64,000 bases of DNA, taken from Sinomonas susongensis. Its GTDB lineage: Bacteria; Actinomycetota; Actinomycetes; Actinomycetales; Micrococcaceae. The stretch covers positions 1 through 64,000 of the forward strand of contig NZ_SSNH01000015.1 in the NCBI RefSeq assembly GCF_005877005.1, written 5' to 3'. Positions 1-7,718 of this stretch are shown in pieces (the stretch's first letter is position 1; each line of letters starts with the position of its first letter). A program made the position numbers and the translations under genes. Below the pieces are notes generated by a model. It was given only the letters and a program-made list of their open reading frames with translations. It did not search any database and was not told the origin of the DNA.

Positions 1-2
1 CC

Positions 3-119
3 TACCTCGAGGCCATCGCCTTCGAGATGAACAACCGGCCACGCAAGACACTAGGCTTCAAAACACCACGAGAAGTCTTCCTCGAAGACATCGAACAGGC
101 CGTTGCCAACATGCCTTGA
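3..119 (+). CDS. IS30-family transposase, C-terminal fragment (cut by window edge)
   Basis: Only the last 38 codons are inside the window, ending in TGA. The peptide carries an NNRPRKTLGFKTPREVF segment, which matches the C-terminal end of the DDE catalytic domain of IS30-type transposases (NxRPRKxLGxxTPxE). The catalytic residues lie outside the window, so it cannot be said whether the element is intact. The next gene lies on the opposite strand and belongs to the chromosome, so this is probably the right boundary of an insertion sequence. An IS3-type transposase is less likely because of the RPRKTLG signature. Confidence 0.72.
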   Translation, partial: YLEAIAFEMNNRPRKTLGFKTPREVFLEDIEQAVANMP

Positions 120-142
120 ATCCGCCTATCTTCGCTGACGCC

Positions 143-184
143 ACTGTGCCTCGGCGCGTCGTTCACGGCGCGCCGAGGCACAGT
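143..184. terminator. 16-bp perfect inverted repeat behind the transposase
   Basis: Positions 143-158 and 169-184 are exact reverse complements (arm begins ACTGTGCCTCGG) separated by 10 nt. The hairpin starts 24 bp after the transposase stop codon and has no T-run. It lies between two converging genes, so it may be a bidirectional terminator. It could also be part of the end of the insertion sequence. Confidence 0.5.
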
Positions 185-237
185 CGTAGAAACGGGCTGG
201 ACGCGGCGCCGATCCGGCAGCACCGACGCGTGCGCGC

Positions 238-819
238 CTACTCGTCACCAGCCACGGCCCGCTCGATCCGCCGGTCCGGCACGATCCAGACGGCCGCGAC
301 CGCGACGTACGCTGCCGCGCTGATCCACACCGAGAGGTAGGCTCCCAGGCACCCGATCGCATAGAGGGCCAGAGACCACTTGCCCTTCGCGTCGTTCTGG
401 ATCGCACGCGCGAGCCGGCTGTCCGCGCCCTGGATCCTGATGAGCCTCGTCTGCAGGATCGTGTAGGCGATCGCCGCGAGCAGGAGGTTGATCCCGTAGA
501 CGAGCACGGGGAGGGGGCTGAGGCTGCTCTCGTCCATCCACCGGGTCGTGAACGGAACGATCGAAAGCCAGAACAGCAGGTTGAGGTTGGCCCAGAGCGC
601 ACCACCGTCGACCCGCTCGCTCAGGTGCATGAGGTGGTGGTGGTTGTTCCAGTAGATGCCGATGTAGACGAAGCTCAGCACGTACGTGAGGAACGTCGGG
701 AGGATCTGCAGTACGCCGCGCAGGTCAGGGGTGTCAGGCGTCTTGAGTTCGAGCACCATGATGGTGAGCGCGATGGCCATGACGCCGTCGCTGAAGGCCT
801 CGACCCGGTTGGTCTCCAC
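238..819 (-). CDS. TMEM175-family (DUF1211) putative potassium channel
   Basis: A 193-residue membrane protein with the family signature R-x3-FSDG near the N terminus (residues 5-12), followed by about five or six hydrophobic segments and a cluster of three histidines after the second one. Prokaryotic TMEM175 proteins form tetrameric potassium-selective channels, and the FSD motif lines the first helix. The start is a GTG at 819, and no clear Shine-Dalgarno sequence precedes it. The gene stands alone, convergent with the transposase remnant and divergent from glycerate kinase. The family is clear; channel activity is inferred from family. Confidence 0.88.
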   Translation of the reverse strand: METNRVEAFSDGVMAIALTIMVLELKTPDTPDLRGVLQILPTFLTYVLSFVYIGIYWNNHHHLMHLSERVDGGALWANLNLLFWLSIVPFTTRWMDESSLSPLPVLVYGINLLLAAIAYTILQTRLIRIQGADSRLARAIQNDAKGKWSLALYAIGCLGAYLSVWISAAAYVAVAAVWIVPDRRIERAVAGDE

Positions 820-890
820 GCAGACGATTCAATCACCACGAGCCGGCCAAGACACCCCGTGTCGCTGGCCCGGGCTGGCAGGATGGTGGA

Positions 891-2006
891 ATGCGCATCC
901 TGATCGCCCCGGACAAGTTCAAGGGCTCCCTCACCGCCGCCGAGGCCGCCGACGCTATGGCCGAGGGCGCCATGAGCGTCTACCCGGACGCGCAGATCAG
1001 CCGGGTTCCGATCGCCGACGGCGGCGAGGGAACCCTCGAGGCGGCCGTCGCCGCGGGCTTCGAGGAGCGGAACAACGCCGTCGTCGGACCGATCCTGCGG
1101 CCCGTGGGCGCCTCGTGGGCGCTCAAGGGCACGACCGCCGTCATCGAGACCGCACAGTCCTCGGGCCTTGCCGCCCTCGGCAGCGAGCCCACTCCCGAAA
1201 CGGCCCGGCGCGCCCATTCGTACGGCGCAGGCCAGCTCATCGCCGCCGCGCTCGACGCCGGCGCAACTGAGATCATCCTCGGCCTCGGGGGTTCGGCCAT
1301 GACCGACGGGGGCTCTGGCGCCCTCCGAGCGCTCGGGCTCACGCCCCTCGATGCCGCCGGCAACGTCGTTCCGCTCGGGGGCGCCGCGCTCGCGGAAGTC
1401 GTCGCCGTCGACGCCTCGGCCCTCGACCCCCGGCTCGCGCGCACGCGGTTCCGGATCGCCGTCGACGTCCGCAACCCCCTGACCGGGCCGGACGGCGCGG
1501 CGTACGTCTTCGGGCCACAGAAGGGAGCCGACGCGGAGGCCGCCGAGGCGCTCGACGCAGGCCTCCGGACGTGGGCGCGGGTCCTCGCCGAGGCCGGGGG
1601 ACGCGACGTCGACGTCCCCGGGTCCGGCGCCGCCGGCGGCTTCCCCGCGGCCTTCCTCGCTTACACCGATGCTGAGCTCGAGAGCGGGTTCGAGCTCGTG
1701 GCCGACCTCGTCGGCCTTGATGCCCAGCTGGACGCGGCCGACCTCGTCATCACCGGTGAGGGCTCCCTCGACGGGCAGTCGCTCACGGGCAAGGCGCCTA
1801 TCGCGCTTGCGGACCGCGCCCGGGAACGCGGAGTCCCCGTCGTCGCCGTCGCGGGGCGCATCCTCGTGGCGCCGGAGGAGCTGGCCGCGCACGGGATCGA
1901 GGTCGCGGGCGCCCTCGTCGACCTCGCCCCGAGCCCGGCGGAGGCTATTGCCGAGGGCGCCGCCTATGTCCGGCGCGCGGTCGCGGAGCTCCTGGCCGGC
2001 GCCTGA
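891..2006 (+). CDS. glxK: glycerate kinase
   Basis: A 371-residue protein of the GarK/GlxK glycerate kinase family (usual length about 380), which phosphorylates D-glycerate using ATP, feeding glycerate from glyoxylate or sugar-acid breakdown into lower glycolysis. It opens with the typical APDKFKGSLTA segment and contains the glycine-rich GLGGSAMTDGGSG around residues 130-145 and VITGEGSLDGQSLTGKAP near residue 285. It stands alone, convergent with an amino acid permease. A CAGGAT box lies 6 nt before the ATG, which might be a -10 for a nearly leaderless message. Which carbon is phosphorylated cannot be told from sequence. Confidence 0.93.
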   Translation: MRILIAPDKFKGSLTAAEAADAMAEGAMSVYPDAQISRVPIADGGEGTLEAAVAAGFEERNNAVVGPILRPVGASWALKGTTAVIETAQSSGLAALGSEPTPETARRAHSYGAGQLIAAALDAGATEIILGLGGSAMTDGGSGALRALGLTPLDAAGNVVPLGGAALAEVVAVDASALDPRLARTRFRIAVDVRNPLTGPDGAAYVFGPQKGADAEAAEALDAGLRTWARVLAEAGGRDVDVPGSGAAGGFPAAFLAYTDAELESGFELVADLVGLDAQLDAADLVITGEGSLDGQSLTGKAPIALADRARERGVPVVAVAGRILVAPEELAAHGIEVAGALVDLAPSPAEAIAEGAAYVRRAVAELLAGA

Positions 2007-2049
2007 CCCCGGGCTGTTCAGGGAGGGCCGCCTGCCCGCAGGCAGGTCG

Positions 2050-3486
2050 TCAGTCGGGCGTGCCGCTGGCCGTCGTCGTCTCGTGCCGCGGGCTTTCCGG
2101 GTTCAGCAGAGAGTGCCGACGCGAGTAGCCGAAGTAGATCGCGAGCCCGATCACGAGCCAGACGGCGAAGCGCACCCAGGTCTCCCACGGCAGCGAAATG
2201 ATGAGCCAGAGGGAGAAGAGCACACCGACGGCGGGCACCACCGGCATCCACGGCGTCCGGAACGTGCGGGGGATCTCCGGGCTCCGGTACCGGAGCACGA
2301 TGACCGCCACGCAGACCACGACGAACGCGGACAGGATGCCGATGTTGGTCAGCTCGGCAACGGTGTTGATGGGCAGGACGCCCGCGAGGACGGCGGATCC
2401 GATGCCGACGATCCACGTCACCCGCGTGGGGACGTGCCGTTCCGGGTGCGTCTTCGCGAACCACTTCGGCAGGAGCCCGTCGCGGCTCATCGAGAACCAG
2501 ACCCGCGTGACGCCGAGCATGAACGTGAGCATCACGGTGAGGATCGAGATGATCGCGCCCACGGCGATCACGTCCGCGACGGCCGGCAGCCCGACGGCTG
2601 AGAAGGCGCTCGAGAAGCCGGACTTGGGGTCGATCTCGGTGTACTTCTGCATCCCCGTCAGCACGAGGGTTGCGAGCACGTAGAGGGCCATCGCGATCGC
2701 GAGCGAGTAGATGATGGCCTTCGGCATGTGCCTCGTCGCATCGCGCGACTCCTCAGCGGCCGTGCTCATTGCGTCGTAGCCGAACACGGCGAAGAACACC
2801 GTCGCGGCCCCCGTCATGACGCCCCCGAAGCCGAACGGGAAGTAGGGGTGGTAGTTCGCACTGTTGATGTGGAACACGCCGAGCACCACGATCGCGACGA
2901 CGAGCACCACCTTGAGCGCGACGATCACGAGCTCGAAGCGCCCCGTGCTGCGGATTCCCCGCGTGAGGATCCACGCGGTGAGGAGGCACAGGATGATCGC
3001 GAAGAGATCCACGACGTGGCCCGGCCCGGTGCCGGACGCTCCGAGCATCCAGGCTGGGAGGTTGACGCCGAACTGCCCGAGGAGGAAGCCGAAGTAGCCC
3101 GAGATGCCGATGGCGACGACGGCGACGATGGCCGTGTACTCGAGGAGGAGGTCCCAGCCGATGAACCAGCCGACGATCTCGCCGAGCGCCGCGTAGCCGT
3201 AGGTGTACGCAGAGCCGGCCTTCGGGATCATGCCTGCGAACTCTGCATAGGAGAGCGCCGCCGCGGCGCTCGCCACACCTGCCACAAGGAAGGAGATGAG
3301 GACGGCGGGGCCCGCTGTCGCGTGGGCGACGGCGCCCGCGAGGGAGAAGATCCCGGCGCCGATAATGCCGCCGACGCCGATAGCCGTGAGCTGCCACAGC
3401 CCGAGTGATTTGGAGAGCTGGCCGACGCCGCGCTCTTCCTCGATCTCGCCGATCGGCTTCCGCCGGAGTATGGACTGCTGCGTCAT
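2050..3486 (-). CDS. APC-superfamily amino acid permease
   Basis: About 478 residues with some 12 hydrophobic segments. The first carries the APC signature GVGGIIGAGIFSLAGA, the consensus helix 1 that binds the amino acid backbone. The overall pattern resembles the cationic amino acid transporter (CAT/YfnA) branch, but substrate choice cannot be read from sequence. The frame is open 15 codons further upstream, but the ATG at 3486 is preferred because it has a strong AGGAGGGG 7 nt upstream and begins MTQQSILRRKPIGEIEEE, a normal cytoplasmic tail. It is convergent with glycerate kinase, and the uracil permease lies upstream on the same strand. Confidence 0.88.
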   Translation of the reverse strand: MTQQSILRRKPIGEIEEERGVGQLSKSLGLWQLTAIGVGGIIGAGIFSLAGAVAHATAGPAVLISFLVAGVASAAAALSYAEFAGMIPKAGSAYTYGYAALGEIVGWFIGWDLLLEYTAIVAVVAIGISGYFGFLLGQFGVNLPAWMLGASGTGPGHVVDLFAIILCLLTAWILTRGIRSTGRFELVIVALKVVLVVAIVVLGVFHINSANYHPYFPFGFGGVMTGAATVFFAVFGYDAMSTAAEESRDATRHMPKAIIYSLAIAMALYVLATLVLTGMQKYTEIDPKSGFSSAFSAVGLPAVADVIAVGAIISILTVMLTFMLGVTRVWFSMSRDGLLPKWFAKTHPERHVPTRVTWIVGIGSAVLAGVLPINTVAELTNIGILSAFVVVCVAVIVLRYRSPEIPRTFRTPWMPVVPAVGVLFSLWLIISLPWETWVRFAVWLVIGLAIYFGYSRRHSLLNPESPRHETTTASGTPD

Positions 3487-3576
3487 CGGACCCCTCCTGC
3501 TCACGTTCGCTCTTGCATCGGTGGGCGGCATTCTACGCCGGGGCCTGCCGCGAACGGGCGAGCTGAGGGCGGCCGG

Positions 3577-4866
3577 CTAGACCCGCTCGGTCTCGGGCTC
3601 CCGCACCGTGCCGCGCCAGCGCGCGAGCCCCGTCATGCCGTGGTAGATCAGCAGCGCGGCAGCCGAACCGAGCGCGATTCCGGCGAAGCTCAGCTGGCCC
3701 ACGTTCCACGTGTAGTCGGCGACGCCGACGATGAGCGCCACCGCCGCCGTCGTGATGTTGATCTGGTTCGAGAAGTTGACCCTGCCCTGGACCCAGATCT
3801 TGACGCCGAGGACGCCGATCATGCCGTAGAGCATCGTCGCCGCACCCCCGAGCACGCCCGGCGGGACGGTCGCGATGAGCGCGCCGAACTTCGGCGAGAA
3901 GCTCAGCACGAGCGCGCAGAGGCCCGCGACCCAGTAGGCCGCGGTCGAATACACCTTTGTCGCCGCCATGACCCCGATGTTCTCGGCGTACGTTGTGGTG
4001 CCGGAGCCGCCGCCCAGACCCGCAAGGACGGTCGCGAACCCGTCGGCGATGAGCGCGCGCCCCGCGACGCCGTCGAGGTTCTGGCCGGTCATCGCGGAGA
4101 CGCTCTTGACGTGCCCGACGTTCTCGGCCACCAGCACGAGCACTACGGGCACGAACAGGCCCAGGACTCCGAGGTGGAAGGTGGGCGTCTGGAAGTGCGG
4201 GAGGCCGATCCAAGCCGCGGAGTCGACGTTGGAGAAGTTGATCTCGCCCCGCGCGACCGCCACGACGTACCCCACGAGGACGCCGATGAGGATGCTGAGA
4301 CGTCCGAGGATCCCCCGGAAGAGGACGCTCGCGAGGATGATGGCGAGAAGCGTCACGAAGGCCGTGAGGGGGGCCGCCACGAAGTTCTGCTTGGCCGAGG
4401 GCGCGAGGTTGAGGCCGATGAGCGCGACGATCGACCCCGTCACGACGGGCGGCATGACGACGTTGATCCAGTGCGCGCCGAACGCCTGGACGACGCCGCC
4501 GACGAGCGCGAGGACGATCCCCGCGGCGACCACCCCGCCGAGCGCGCCCGCGACGCCGAACTGCTGCTGGGAGGCGAGGATCGGGGCGATGAACGCGAAC
4601 GACGAGCCGAGGTAGCTCGGCACGCGTCCCCTCGTGATGACGAGGAACAGCAGTGTCCCGATGCCGGAGAAGAAGAGCGTCGTGGCCGGCGGCATGTGCG
4701 TGAGGATCGGGACCAGGAACGTCGCCCCGAACATCGCCACCACGTGCTGGAGGCCGATCCCGATCGTGAGGGGCCATGCGAGCCGCTCGTGCGGTGCGAC
4801 GACCTCGCCGGGACGGACGGAACGACCGTCTCCGTGAAGCTTCCATCTGGTTCCGAGCAGGCTCAT
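3577..4866 (-). CDS. uraA: uracil-xanthine permease (NCS2 family)
   Basis: A 429-residue nucleobase:cation symporter of the NCS2 family. The N terminus has the family segment LQHVVAMFGATFLVPILT. Further along, ENVGHVKSVSAMTGQNL matches the helix-8 region with the substrate-contacting glutamate, and GLGGGSGTTTYAENIGVMA matches the helix-10 region. Length and helix pattern fit UraA rather than the longer xanthine permeases. It is transcribed divergently from a RutE-like nitroreductase 198 bp away, which suggests uracil as the substrate. A GGAAGGG ribosome-binding site precedes the ATG. Confidence 0.9.
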   Translation of the reverse strand: MSLLGTRWKLHGDGRSVRPGEVVAPHERLAWPLTIGIGLQHVVAMFGATFLVPILTHMPPATTLFFSGIGTLLFLVITRGRVPSYLGSSFAFIAPILASQQQFGVAGALGGVVAAGIVLALVGGVVQAFGAHWINVVMPPVVTGSIVALIGLNLAPSAKQNFVAAPLTAFVTLLAIILASVLFRGILGRLSILIGVLVGYVVAVARGEINFSNVDSAAWIGLPHFQTPTFHLGVLGLFVPVVLVLVAENVGHVKSVSAMTGQNLDGVAGRALIADGFATVLAGLGGGSGTTTYAENIGVMAATKVYSTAAYWVAGLCALVLSFSPKFGALIATVPPGVLGGAATMLYGMIGVLGVKIWVQGRVNFSNQINITTAAVALIVGVADYTWNVGQLSFAGIALGSAAALLIYHGMTGLARWRGTVREPETERV

Positions 4867-5064
4867 GCAGGGCCCTTCCGATGCGGGGGATGTGGGGATG
4901 CCGGAGAAATCTTACCCGTGGGCTGCGACGTCCGGGCCGGGAGGGACGCTCTCCGTGTGTCGAACCTCACCACGGATGTCGGAAGCCTAACGGACGACGG
5001 CGGGTTTGACCCCTTGAGAGGACGGCCGCTCGGCCGCCGTCGTGAATGTGGAGAAGGAGACCCC

Positions 5065-5670
5065 TTGAGCATCGCCCACCAGGAAGCCGCACTGGATGCC
5101 GCCGCCGTCGACGCCCTGTTCGTCGAGGCGCGCACGGCCAACTCGTTCACCGGAGAGGTGACCGAGGAGCAGGCACAGGCCATCTACGAGCTGACCAAGT
5201 TCGGCCCGACCGCCTTCAACAACCAGCCTCTCCGCGTCACGTACGTGCGCTCGGCCGAGGCCCGCGAGCGGCTCGTGGCCCGCATGATGCCGGGCAACCA
5301 GGAGAAGACGCGCAACGCCCCGCTCGTCGCGGTCCTCGCGTTCGACACCGAGTGGCATGAGAAGTGGGAGGAGTTCCTCCCGGCGGCACTCCGCGTCAAG
5401 GCCATGTACGACGCCGACGAGTCCCTGCGCTACGGCACGGGCCGTGACAACGCGCACCTCCAGGCGGGCTACTTCATCCTCGCCGTCCGCGCCCTCGGCT
5501 TCGCCGCCGGCCCGATGACGGGTGCCGACTTCGAGGCGATCGATGCCGAGTTCTTCCCCGAGGGTGGCCGCAAGAGCTTCCTCGTGGTGAACATCGGCCT
5601 CCCGGGTGCGGACGCCTTCGGCCCCGCAAAGCCGAAGTTCGCGTACGAGGACGTCGTCGAGGTCCTCTGA
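5065..5670 (+). CDS. RutE-like nitroreductase (malonic semialdehyde reductase)
   Basis: A 201-residue nitroreductase-fold flavoprotein. RutE-type members reduce malonic semialdehyde to 3-hydroxypropionate in the Rut route of uracil breakdown. Visible features are the early FNNQPLRVTYVRS segment, which contacts FMN and NADPH in the family, the RNAPLVAVLAFD strand, and a C-terminal KSFLVVNIGLPG segment. The start is a TTG at 5065 with GGAGAAGGAGA directly upstream. The same frame is open far upstream across the antisense of uraA, but that part does not look like protein. The divergent uraA neighbour supports a pyrimidine role, although no other rut genes are in the window. Confidence 0.82.
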   Translation: MSIAHQEAALDAAAVDALFVEARTANSFTGEVTEEQAQAIYELTKFGPTAFNNQPLRVTYVRSAEARERLVARMMPGNQEKTRNAPLVAVLAFDTEWHEKWEEFLPAALRVKAMYDADESLRYGTGRDNAHLQAGYFILAVRALGFAAGPMTGADFEAIDAEFFPEGGRKSFLVVNIGLPGADAFGPAKPKFAYEDVVEVL

Positions 5671-5712
5671 CGGGTCCTCTGACCTTCGGGTCTGACCCCC
5701 GCGTCACGCAGG

Positions 5713-5749
5713 CTGATCCCCCGTTGCCACCTCGGCAGCGGGGGATCAG
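5713..5749. terminator. bidirectional terminator hairpin
   Basis: Arms 5713-5728 and 5734-5749 pair over 16 bp with a single G-T wobble and a 5-nt loop. It sits exactly between the convergent nitroreductase and MFS genes, so it can stop transcription from both sides. It has no long T-run, as is usual in GC-rich actinobacteria. Confidence 0.8.
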
Positions 5750-5758
5750 TGCTTTAGG

Positions 5759-7177
5759 TCAGTTCTTGAGCGGCTCCCGCGCGGCCGCCGCGGAGTCGCC
5801 GGTGTCGACCGTGCCACTCTTCCCAGGCTCGGGGACCGGCGCCGTGACGGGGGTGTTGAGCACGGTGGGCCGCTCGGCGGCCGCTGCGGCCGACCCCGCG
5901 CCGTCATTCGTCTTCCGGGCCAGCTCCTCGTCGTGCCTCGCCGTCCAGACGGCCCGCAGCTGGTCGCGCAGCGTTCCCTCGCCCCAGCGCGTGAGGGCGA
6001 CGACGCCGAGGACGCCCGCTACGAGCGCGGCGAACCCCCCGATGACGATCGACCAGCGCGCGCCGGCGGAATTGGCGATCCAGCCGATGATCGGTGCGCC
6101 GATCGGGGTTCCGCCCTGGATCACCGCCATGTACAGCGCGAGTACTCGCCCGCGGTACCGGGCGTCCGTGCTGAGCTGGACGATCGTGTTGCACAGATTG
6201 AGGAACGTGATCGAACAGAGCCCGACCGGGATGAGCAGGATCGCAAACCACAGGTAGCTCGGCATGGCGGCGGCGACGATGGTCGCAACACCGAGCAGGA
6301 TCGCCGCGGCGACGAGCAGGCTCATCCGCGCGCTCCGGCGCCGGGCCGAGAGCAGAGCACCGAGAAGCGTTCCGACGGCCATGACGGAGCCGAGGAGACC
6401 GTAGGCATCGGGACCGGTGCGGAAGACGTTCGCCGCCATCAGCGCGTTCGTCACCTGGAAGTTGAGGGTGAACATGCCGACGATGCCCGCCATGGCGAGG
6501 ATGAGCACCGTCCTCGGCTGGCTGCGGACATAGCGGATGCCCTCGATGATCTGATGCTTCCCACGGGGCACGGGTGCGGACCGCTCCAGGAGGTCCACCC
6601 GGAGCTTCATGAGGGAGGCGATGACGGCCGCGAAGGAGACCGCGTTGAGGAAGAACACCCATCCGGTGCCGATGACGCCGATCAGGACACCCGCGACGCC
6701 CGGCCCGGCGAGGCGGGCGAGGTTGAACGACGCGCTGTTGAGCGCGACGGCATTGGGCAGGTCCTGCCGGCCCACGAGCTCGGAGACGAAGGCCTGCCGC
6801 GCCGGGGCGTCGAAGGCGCTCGCGACGCCGAGGAGCAGCGCGATCGCGTAGATCTGCCACAGCTGCGCGGTCCCGGAGAGCACGAGCGCGGCCTGCAGGA
6901 GAGCGAGCGCGCCCATGGCGCACTGCGTGCCGATGAGGAGCTTGCGCTTGTCGAGCCTGTCGCCGACGACGCCGGCGTAGGGGCCGAGCACGAGGATGGG
7001 CAGGAACTGGAGCCCAGTCGTGACACCGACGGCTGCGCCGTCGTGCTGGGTGAGCTGGGTGAGGACGAGCCAGTCCTGGGCCACGCGCTGCATCCACGTG
7101 CCCACGTTGGACACGAGGGCGCCAGCAGCCCAGAGGCGGTAGTTCGGGTGGCGGAGGGCGCTGAAGGTCTTGTTCAT
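5759..7177 (-). CDS. MFS efflux transporter (MFS_3 / DHA3-like)
   Basis: A 472-residue major facilitator with 12 predicted helices. The N terminus reads FSALRHPNYRLWAAGALVSNVGTWMQ, followed by a GVVGDRLDKRKLL motif-A loop, both typical of the enterobactin-exporter-like (DHA3) branch that exports drugs or siderophores. The final 60 residues are a charged cytoplasmic tail. The start overlaps the stop of the upstream marR-type gene by 4 bp, so the two form a coupled operon. MarR control of an efflux pump is a common arrangement and suggests induction by a small lipophilic or aromatic compound. The substrate is unknown. Confidence 0.87.
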   Translation of the reverse strand: MNKTFSALRHPNYRLWAAGALVSNVGTWMQRVAQDWLVLTQLTQHDGAAVGVTTGLQFLPILVLGPYAGVVGDRLDKRKLLIGTQCAMGALALLQAALVLSGTAQLWQIYAIALLLGVASAFDAPARQAFVSELVGRQDLPNAVALNSASFNLARLAGPGVAGVLIGVIGTGWVFFLNAVSFAAVIASLMKLRVDLLERSAPVPRGKHQIIEGIRYVRSQPRTVLILAMAGIVGMFTLNFQVTNALMAANVFRTGPDAYGLLGSVMAVGTLLGALLSARRRSARMSLLVAAAILLGVATIVAAAMPSYLWFAILLIPVGLCSITFLNLCNTIVQLSTDARYRGRVLALYMAVIQGGTPIGAPIIGWIANSAGARWSIVIGGFAALVAGVLGVVALTRWGEGTLRDQLRAVWTARHDEELARKTNDGAGSAAAAAERPTVLNTPVTAPVPEPGKSGTVDTGDSAAAAREPLKN

Positions 7178-7632
7178 CGGGCGCACATCTCCACGAGGAG
7201 CTCTGCGGCACGGTGCATGACGGCCCTGTCCTGCTCGGGTAGCCCCTCGAGCCGGCTCGCGAGCCACTCGGATCGCAGCCGCCGCGACTCTTCGAGGACG
7301 GCGGCGCCCTCGGGCGTGAGGGAGACGACGACCTGACGGCCGTCCGTGGGGCTCTCCTTCCGCTCGACCAGGTTCTGCGCCGACAGCGCATTGACGGTGC
7401 GCGTCATGCTGGGCGCCTGGACGCGCTCGGCGTCGGCGAGCTGCCGCATGGTCTGCGGGCCGCGCTTGGCAAGGAGGCCGAGCACGGTGGTCTGACCCGG
7501 AGTGACGACGTCGCTTCCCGCCTGCGTGCGGAGCACACGGGACGTGCGCATGACGGCGACGCGCAGTTCGACGGCGAGCTCGCCGAGGCCCGGGAGGGTT
7601 TCCAAATCTGAGGTTGCTGGTGGGGTCATCAT
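7174..7632 (-). CDS. MarR-family transcriptional regulator
   Basis: A 152-residue winged-helix protein. The DNA-recognition part is visible as MRQLADAERVQAPSMTRTVNAL, followed by the wing signature ERKESPTDGRQVVVSLTPEG, where D-x-R contacts the minor groove. MarR proteins bind as dimers to palindromes and are released by small phenolic ligands. The gene starts with tandem ATG codons at 7632 and 7629, has no Shine-Dalgarno sequence, and is preceded by a palindrome over its promoter, so autoregulation is likely. It overlaps the MFS gene downstream and probably controls it. Confidence 0.92.
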   Translation of the reverse strand: MMTPPATSDLETLPGLGELAVELRVAVMRTSRVLRTQAGSDVVTPGQTTVLGLLAKRGPQTMRQLADAERVQAPSMTRTVNALSAQNLVERKESPTDGRQVVVSLTPEGAAVLEESRRLRSEWLASRLEGLPEQDRAVMHRAAELLVEMCAR

Positions 7633-7634
7633 CG

Positions 7635-7668
7635 ATACTTAGCATAGTTCATTACTCTGGCTAAGTAT
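7635..7668 (-). promoter_or_regulatory. putative MarR operator over a leaderless promoter
   Basis: ATACTTAGC at 7635-7643 and GCTAAGTAT at 7660-7668 are exact 9-bp inverted repeats with a 16-bp spacer. On the minus strand a TATGCT box at 7641-7646 lies 8 nt before the first ATG of the marR gene, so the message would have almost no leader. The palindrome covers the -10 region and the place where a -35 would be, which is what an autorepressor site should do. Confidence 0.62.
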
Positions 7669-7718
7669 ATGAGGCCGGTCACCTCGCCCCGGTGCCTTGG
7701 TCACAAGGTGGGCTGTCC

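Noticed and set aside
3640-5064. upstream extension of the RutE-like frame across antisense uraA
   Set aside because: The extended part is Asp/Arg/Glu/His-rich antisense translation. TTG 5065 with a strong ribosome-binding site explains the real gene.
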